Source: JBBSOW01 sp038259365 (GTDB lineage Bacteria > Actinomycetota > Actinomycetes > Propionibacteriales > Propionibacteriaceae). From it: a stretch of 10,159 bases of DNA. The stretch covers positions 1 through 10,159 of the forward strand of contig JBBSOW010000116.1 in NCBI GenBank assembly GCA_038259365.1, read 5' to 3'. A program made the position numbers and the translations under genes. Positions 6,553 through 10,159 of the stretch are shown piece after piece. Within the stretch, counting starts at the first letter, position 1, and each line of letters opens with the position of its first letter. The notes beneath the pieces are model-generated. The model made no database searches and was not told the origin of the DNA. It saw only the letters and a program-made list of their open reading frames with translations.

Positions 6553-7469
6553 CGTCCCCAGACGATACCGGCCACACGCGCGAGCAAACCCTGATCGCCA
6601 AGGCCGGCGTGCTCACCGAGGCGCTGCCGTGGCTGGATCGCTACGCCGGGAAGACCGTCGTGATCAAGTACGGCGGCAACGCCATGATCGACGACGGCCT
6701 CAAGCGCGCCTTCGCCGAGGACGTGGTCTTCCTGCGCCGCTGCGGGCTCAAGCCCGTCGTCATCCACGGCGGCGGCCCGCAGATATCGGCCATGCTGGCC
6801 AGGCTCAACATCGAATCCCAGTTTCGCGCTGGGCTGCGCGTCACCAGCCCCGAGGCGATGGACGTCGTGCGGATGGTGCTCGTCGGCCAGGTGGGGCGCG
6901 AACTGGTCGGGCTGATCAACAATCACGGGCCGCTGGCCGTCGGCATGTCGGGCGAGGACGGCGGGCTGTTCGAGGCCGAACGCCGCGGGCTGCACCTGGA
7001 CGGGGAGTTCGTCGATCTCGGCCTGGTGGGCGACGTGAGCCACGTGCGCCCCGAGATGGTGCAGGATCTCATCGACGCCGGCCGGATCCCCGTCGTCGCC
7101 GGGGTGGCCCCCGACGAGCACGGCACCGTACACAACATCAACGCCGACACCGCCGCGGCCGCGCTCGCCGTGGCCCTGGGGGCCGAGCGGCTCGTCATGC
7201 TCACCGACGTGCCCGGGCTGTACCACAACTGGCCCGACACCGGCTCCTTCGTCTCCGAGATCTCCGCGCGCGAGCTGCGTCAGCTCATTCCCGCGCTGGA
7301 ATCGGGCATGATCCCCAAGATGCAGGCCTGCCTCGACGCGGTCGAGAACGGGGTGGATCGCGCCACCGTCATCGACGGCCGCGTGCAGCACTCGGTGTTG
7401 TTGGAGGTCTTCACCGACGAAGGGGTGGGCACGATGGTGCTGGCCGACGAGCAGGAGGACTCCCCATGA
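6549..7469 (+). CDS. argB: N-acetylglutamate kinase
   Basis: This amino-acid kinase family enzyme (306 residues, cytoplasmic) phosphorylates N-acetylglutamate with ATP, the usual control step of the pathway. Visible motifs are IKYGGNAM (39-46), the N-acetylglutamate and phosphate-binding loop HGGGPQI (73-79), GLRVTS (95-100), NINADTAAA (196-204), LTDVPGLY (218-225) and SGMIPKM (252-258). The helix ahead of the core (about 10-30) and the C-terminal FTDEGVGTM (288-296) resemble the arginine-inhibited, hexameric form of the enzyme, so feedback inhibition by arginine is likely. The ATG overlaps the argC stop (ATGA); only a G-rich stretch (6534-6544) could serve as a Shine-Dalgarno sequence, so translation may depend on coupling. 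The usual neighbour argJ is missing upstream. The start fits the usual actinobacterial N-terminus. Confidence 0.97.
   Translation: MTSPDDTGHTREQTLIAKAGVLTEALPWLDRYAGKTVVIKYGGNAMIDDGLKRAFAEDVVFLRRCGLKPVVIHGGGPQISAMLARLNIESQFRAGLRVTSPEAMDVVRMVLVGQVGRELVGLINNHGPLAVGMSGEDGGLFEAERRGLHLDGEFVDLGLVGDVSHVRPEMVQDLIDAGRIPVVAGVAPDEHGTVHNINADTAAAALAVALGAERLVMLTDVPGLYHNWPDTGSFVSEISARELRQLIPALESGMIPKMQACLDAVENGVDRATVIDGRVQHSVLLEVFTDEGVGTMVLADEQEDSP
7453..7458 (+). promoter_or_regulatory. Ribosome binding site of argD
   Basis: AGGAGG, a full Shine-Dalgarno match, lies inside the end of argB 7 bases before the ATG at 7466. It decides that start. Confidence 0.75.
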
Positions 7470-8719
7470 CCGGATTGACCCAAACTCGCGAGTCGGCCGA
7501 GCTGGCCCCCGCGGCCGCCTCGGCGGCGATCCTGGAGCGGTATCGAGGCTCGGTGATGAACACCTTCGGCCCCCCGCAGAAGGTGTTCGTCCGGGGTGAG
7601 GGTTGCTACGTCTTCGACGCCGAGGGGCACAGACACCTCGACCTGCTGTCGGGGATCGCGGTGAACTCGCTGGGCCACGCGCACCCCTACGTGCTGTCGG
7701 CCATCACCAGCCAACTCGCCACCCTTGGCCACGTCTCGAACTTCTTCACCACCCCCGCCCAGGTGGCACTGGCCGAACGGCTCACCGCCCTCACGGGCGC
7801 GGATGATGCCAAGGCGTTCTTCACCAACTCCGGCACCGAGGCCAACGAGGCCGCGTTCAAGATCACCCGGGCGACCGGGCGCACGAAGATCATCTCCTGC
7901 ATCGGCGCCTTCCACGGGCGGACGATGGGTGCCCTGGCCATCACCCACAACCCCAGGTACCGGGCCCCGTTCGAGCCACTGCCCGGCGACATCGAGTTCG
8001 TCCCCTACGGCGATTCCGCAGCCCTCGCGGCGGCGATCGACGCGTCGCAGGCCGACGGTGGCGTGGCCGCGGTCGTTGTCGAGCCGATCCAGGGGGAGAA
8101 CGGCATCATCGTGCCGCCCCAGGGCTACCTGACCCGGGTGCGCGAGCTGTGCGACGAGGGCGGCGCTCTGATGTGGGTCGATGAGGTGCAGACGGGCATG
8201 GGCCGCACCGGTGCCTGGCTCGCCCACCGCCCGGTTGCGGAGGCGCCCGTGGCCGACATCGTCACCCTCGCGAAGGGCCTGGGCAACGGGTTTCCCGTCG
8301 GAGCCTGCCTGGCCACGGGGGGCGCCGCCGAGCTGTTGAGCCCCGGCCTGCACGGGACGACGTTCGGGGGAAACCCCGTCGCCGCCATCGCCGGGCTCGC
8401 GGTGATGAAAGTGATCGAGCGTGACGGTCTGCTCGAGCACGTCACCCGGACCGGGCACGCCTTCCGCAGGCGCATCAGGGATCTCGATCACGAGTCGATC
8501 ACCGATGTGCGGGGCGCGGGGTTCCTGATCGGCATCGAGCTCGGTCATGACATCGCCCCGGCCGTGGTGCGCGCCGCCATGAAGGCAGGGTTCGTCATCA
8601 ACGCCCCCAAACCGAACGTGCTGCGCTTGGCGCCGCCGCTCATCAGCACCGGCGACCAGCTACAGACCTTCGTCGACGCCCTTCCCGAGCTACTCGCCGA
8701 CGGTGAGGAACACCCATGA
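7466..8719 (+). CDS. argD: Acetylornithine aminotransferase
   Basis: This PLP-dependent class III aminotransferase (417 residues, cytoplasmic) converts N-acetylglutamate semialdehyde and glutamate to N-acetylornithine and 2-oxoglutarate. Visible are the substrate-side LSGIAVNSLGHAHP (61-74), the PLP phosphate-binding NSGTEANE (121-128), the aromatic cofactor-stacking F149 with H150 in GAFHGRTMGAL (147-157), EPIQGENG (206-213), D239 in DEVQTGMGRTG (239-249), the Schiff-base Lys270 in TLAKGLGNGFPVGA (267-280), and HGTTFGGNP (296-304). In other bacteria the same enzyme can also act in lysine synthesis as a succinyldiaminopimelate aminotransferase; nothing here decides that. The position between argB and argF supports argD over related ornithine or GABA aminotransferases. 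It overlaps both neighbours by 4 bases. Confidence 0.95.
   Translation: MTGLTQTRESAELAPAAASAAILERYRGSVMNTFGPPQKVFVRGEGCYVFDAEGHRHLDLLSGIAVNSLGHAHPYVLSAITSQLATLGHVSNFFTTPAQVALAERLTALTGADDAKAFFTNSGTEANEAAFKITRATGRTKIISCIGAFHGRTMGALAITHNPRYRAPFEPLPGDIEFVPYGDSAALAAAIDASQADGGVAAVVVEPIQGENGIIVPPQGYLTRVRELCDEGGALMWVDEVQTGMGRTGAWLAHRPVAEAPVADIVTLAKGLGNGFPVGACLATGGAAELLSPGLHGTTFGGNPVAAIAGLAVMKVIERDGLLEHVTRTGHAFRRRIRDLDHESITDVRGAGFLIGIELGHDIAPAVVRAAMKAGFVINAPKPNVLRLAPPLISTGDQLQTFVDALPELLADGEEHP
8705..8710 (+). promoter_or_regulatory. Ribosome binding site of argF
   Basis: GAGGAA inside the end of argD lies 5 bases before the ATG at 8716 and supports that start. Confidence 0.6.
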
Positions 8720-9648
8720 TCAGGCACCTGTTGGCCGATGACGACCTCAGCGCCGCCGAGCAGACCGAGATCCTCGACCTTGCCGACCGCTTGAAGGCGG
8801 CTCCGACCGAGGACGGCACCTTCATCGACCGCTGCGTCGCGGTCATCTTCGACAAGGCCTCCACGCGTACCCGGATCTCCTTCGAGGTCGGCCTGACCGA
8901 ACTCGGGGGACACGCGGTGCTGCTCGACGGCGCGACCTCGCAGATGGGCCGCGGGGAATCGATCGCCGACACGGCCCGCGTGCTCGGCCGCCACGTCTCC
9001 GCGGTGGTGTGGCGCACCGGAGCGCACTCCAGGATCGTCGAGATGGCCGCCCACGCCGGCGTCCCAGTGATCAACGCCCTGACCGACGACTACCACCCGT
9101 GTCAGCTGTTGGCGGACCTGCAGACCGTGCGGGAGCACAAGTCGAGCCTGGCGGGGCTCACGTTCGCCTATCTGGGCGACGGCGCCAACAACGTGGCCAA
9201 CTCCTACCTGCTCGGCTGCGCGCTGGCGGGCATGAACGTCCGGATCGGGGCGCCGACGGGATACCAGCCCGCCGACGGGCTCGTGGCCCGGGCCGCCGTG
9301 GTCGCCGCATCCAGCGGCGGCAGCGTCGAGGTGCTCACCGATCCGCAGGCGGCCGTCGAGGGCGCCGACGTCGTGGCCACCGACACCTGGGTCTCCATGG
9401 GACAGGAAGCCGAGAACGCGGCCCGGACGCACGTGTTCGCGCCCTACCGGGTGAGCACCGAGCTGATGAGCCGGGCCGACGCCGGCGCCATCGTGTTGCA
9501 CTGCCTGCCGGCCTACCGCGGCAAGGAGATCGACGCCGAGGTCCTGGACGGGCCGCAGTCGGTGATCTGGGATCAGTCCGAGAACCGACGACACGTGCAG
9601 AAGGCGTTGCTGATCTTTCTCGATCGGCTCGCCCGCGAGCAGTCGTGA
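8716..9648 (+). CDS. argF: Ornithine carbamoyltransferase
   Basis: This cytoplasmic, normally trimeric enzyme (310 residues) joins ornithine and carbamoyl phosphate to give citrulline. The carbamoyl-phosphate loop STRTR is at residues 49-53, followed by SFEVGLTELGG; VWRTG (98-102) and HPCQLLADLQT (127-137) complete that domain. The ornithine domain has YLGDGANN (152-159), the DTWVSMG loop (223-229) and HCLPAYRG (262-269), which contains the catalytic cysteine C263. The SMG motif separates it from aspartate carbamoyltransferase. The motif HCLPAYRG and the biosynthetic neighbours favour the anabolic enzyme over the catabolic ArcB. The length is normal and no key residue is missing. The ATG overlaps argD, and the stop overlaps the GTG of argR. 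Confidence 0.97.
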   Translation: MIRHLLADDDLSAAEQTEILDLADRLKAAPTEDGTFIDRCVAVIFDKASTRTRISFEVGLTELGGHAVLLDGATSQMGRGESIADTARVLGRHVSAVVWRTGAHSRIVEMAAHAGVPVINALTDDYHPCQLLADLQTVREHKSSLAGLTFAYLGDGANNVANSYLLGCALAGMNVRIGAPTGYQPADGLVARAAVVAASSGGSVEVLTDPQAAVEGADVVATDTWVSMGQEAENAARTHVFAPYRVSTELMSRADAGAIVLHCLPAYRGKEIDAEVLDGPQSVIWDQSENRRHVQKALLIFLDRLAREQS

Positions 9649-10159
9649 CCTCGGCCGTGTCCCCATCGCCGGGGCCGCCCGCCCCGCAGAGCAAGGCCGC
9701 CAGGCAGGCCAAGATCGTGGAGCTGGTCAACGCCTCGGCGATCGGATCGCAGGCCCAACTGGCCGCCGGTCTCGCCGACCGCGGTTTCGTCGTCACGCAG
9801 GGCACCCTCTCCCGCGATCTGGTGGAACTGGGCGCGGTCCGGGTGCGCGATCACGGGGCGAGCGTCTACCGGGTGGCCGAGGACGGGGCCGATCCCACCA
9901 TCCGGCCGGGTGAGTGGGGCGCGTTCGATCAGAAGCTGGTCAAGCTGCTGCCGGAGGTGCTCATCTCGGCCGAGGCCTCGGCGAACCTCGTGATCGTGCG
10001 CACCCCGCCCGGGGCGGCCCAGTACCTCGCCTCGGCCCTGGATCGGGCGAGCTGGCCCGAGATCCTGGGCACGATCGCCGGCGACGACACGATCATGGTG
10101 ATCACGCGCGATGCCGCGGGCGGCGAACACGTCGGCGAACGCCTGCGCGGCCTCGCCGG
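9645..10159 (+). CDS. argR: Arginine repressor ArgR, cut at the right edge
   Basis: This transcription factor senses arginine and represses arg operons. About 171 residues are visible with no stop, close to full length for the family (about 150-175), so only a few residues are missing. The N-terminus is a Pro/Ser-rich tail (1-16), then a winged helix-turn-helix domain: AARQAKIVELV (18-28), GSQAQLAAGLADRGF (34-48) and VTQGTLSRDLVEL (50-62), the usual DNA-contacting signature. The C-terminal oligomerisation and arginine-binding domain includes NLVIVRTPPGAAQYLASALD (114-133) and GTIAGDDTI (142-150), whose Asp pair binds arginine in known ArgR proteins. The start is GTG at 9645, overlapping the argF stop (GTGA), with no clear Shine-Dalgarno sequence; GTG at 9657 is an alternative. 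As part of the operon it would repress its own synthesis through the ARG boxes ahead of argC. Confidence 0.93.
   Translation, partial: MTSAVSPSPGPPAPQSKAARQAKIVELVNASAIGSQAQLAAGLADRGFVVTQGTLSRDLVELGAVRVRDHGASVYRVAEDGADPTIRPGEWGAFDQKLVKLLPEVLISAEASANLVIVRTPPGAAQYLASALDRASWPEILGTIAGDDTIMVITRDAAGGEHVGERLRGLA

Noticed and set aside
6549..9648. Catabolic arginine deiminase-type locus
   Set aside because: There is no arcA or arcC-like gene. The acetylated-pathway genes argC, argB and argD together with argR show a biosynthetic operon.

Overview
The window is high-G+C bacterial DNA (about two thirds G+C by eye) with the codon bias and gene order of an Actinomycetota chromosome. The pheS-pheT-arg linkage, the TGCATA-type ARG boxes and the actinobacterial form of PheS all point that way. 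A genus cannot be assigned from the sequence alone. I see no mobile elements, tRNAs, rRNAs or CRISPR arrays.

Layout. Bases 64-903 (+) encode a small class I SAM-dependent methyltransferase. It converges on a predicted lipoprotein of unknown function (919-1665, -), with only 15 bp between the two stop codons. A 145-bp gap (1666-1810) separates the lipoprotein gene from a divergent rightward run of seven genes that fills the rest of the window: pheS, pheT, argC, argB, argD, argF and argR, the last cut by the right edge.

Function. pheS and pheT encode the alpha and beta subunits of phenylalanyl-tRNA synthetase. argC, argB, argD and argF encode four steps of arginine synthesis: N-acetylglutamate kinase (ArgB), N-acetyl-glutamyl-phosphate reductase (ArgC), acetylornithine aminotransferase (ArgD) and ornithine carbamoyltransferase (ArgF). 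argR encodes the arginine-responsive repressor. Five of the six junctions are 4-base start/stop overlaps (ATGA or GTGA), which suggests tight translational coupling. The exception is the 36-bp pheT-argC gap. It is A+T-rich and holds two copies of an imperfect palindrome that look like tandem ARG boxes, the second covering the argC start codon.

Points of interest. First, argJ, which in many actinobacteria sits between argC and argB, is cleanly absent: argC and argB overlap by four bases. Something elsewhere must release ornithine from N-acetylornithine. Second, the argC operator and start region is very compact and lacks a Shine-Dalgarno sequence. The window is otherwise an orthodox housekeeping and biosynthetic locus, and I found no convincing sign of an undescribed system.
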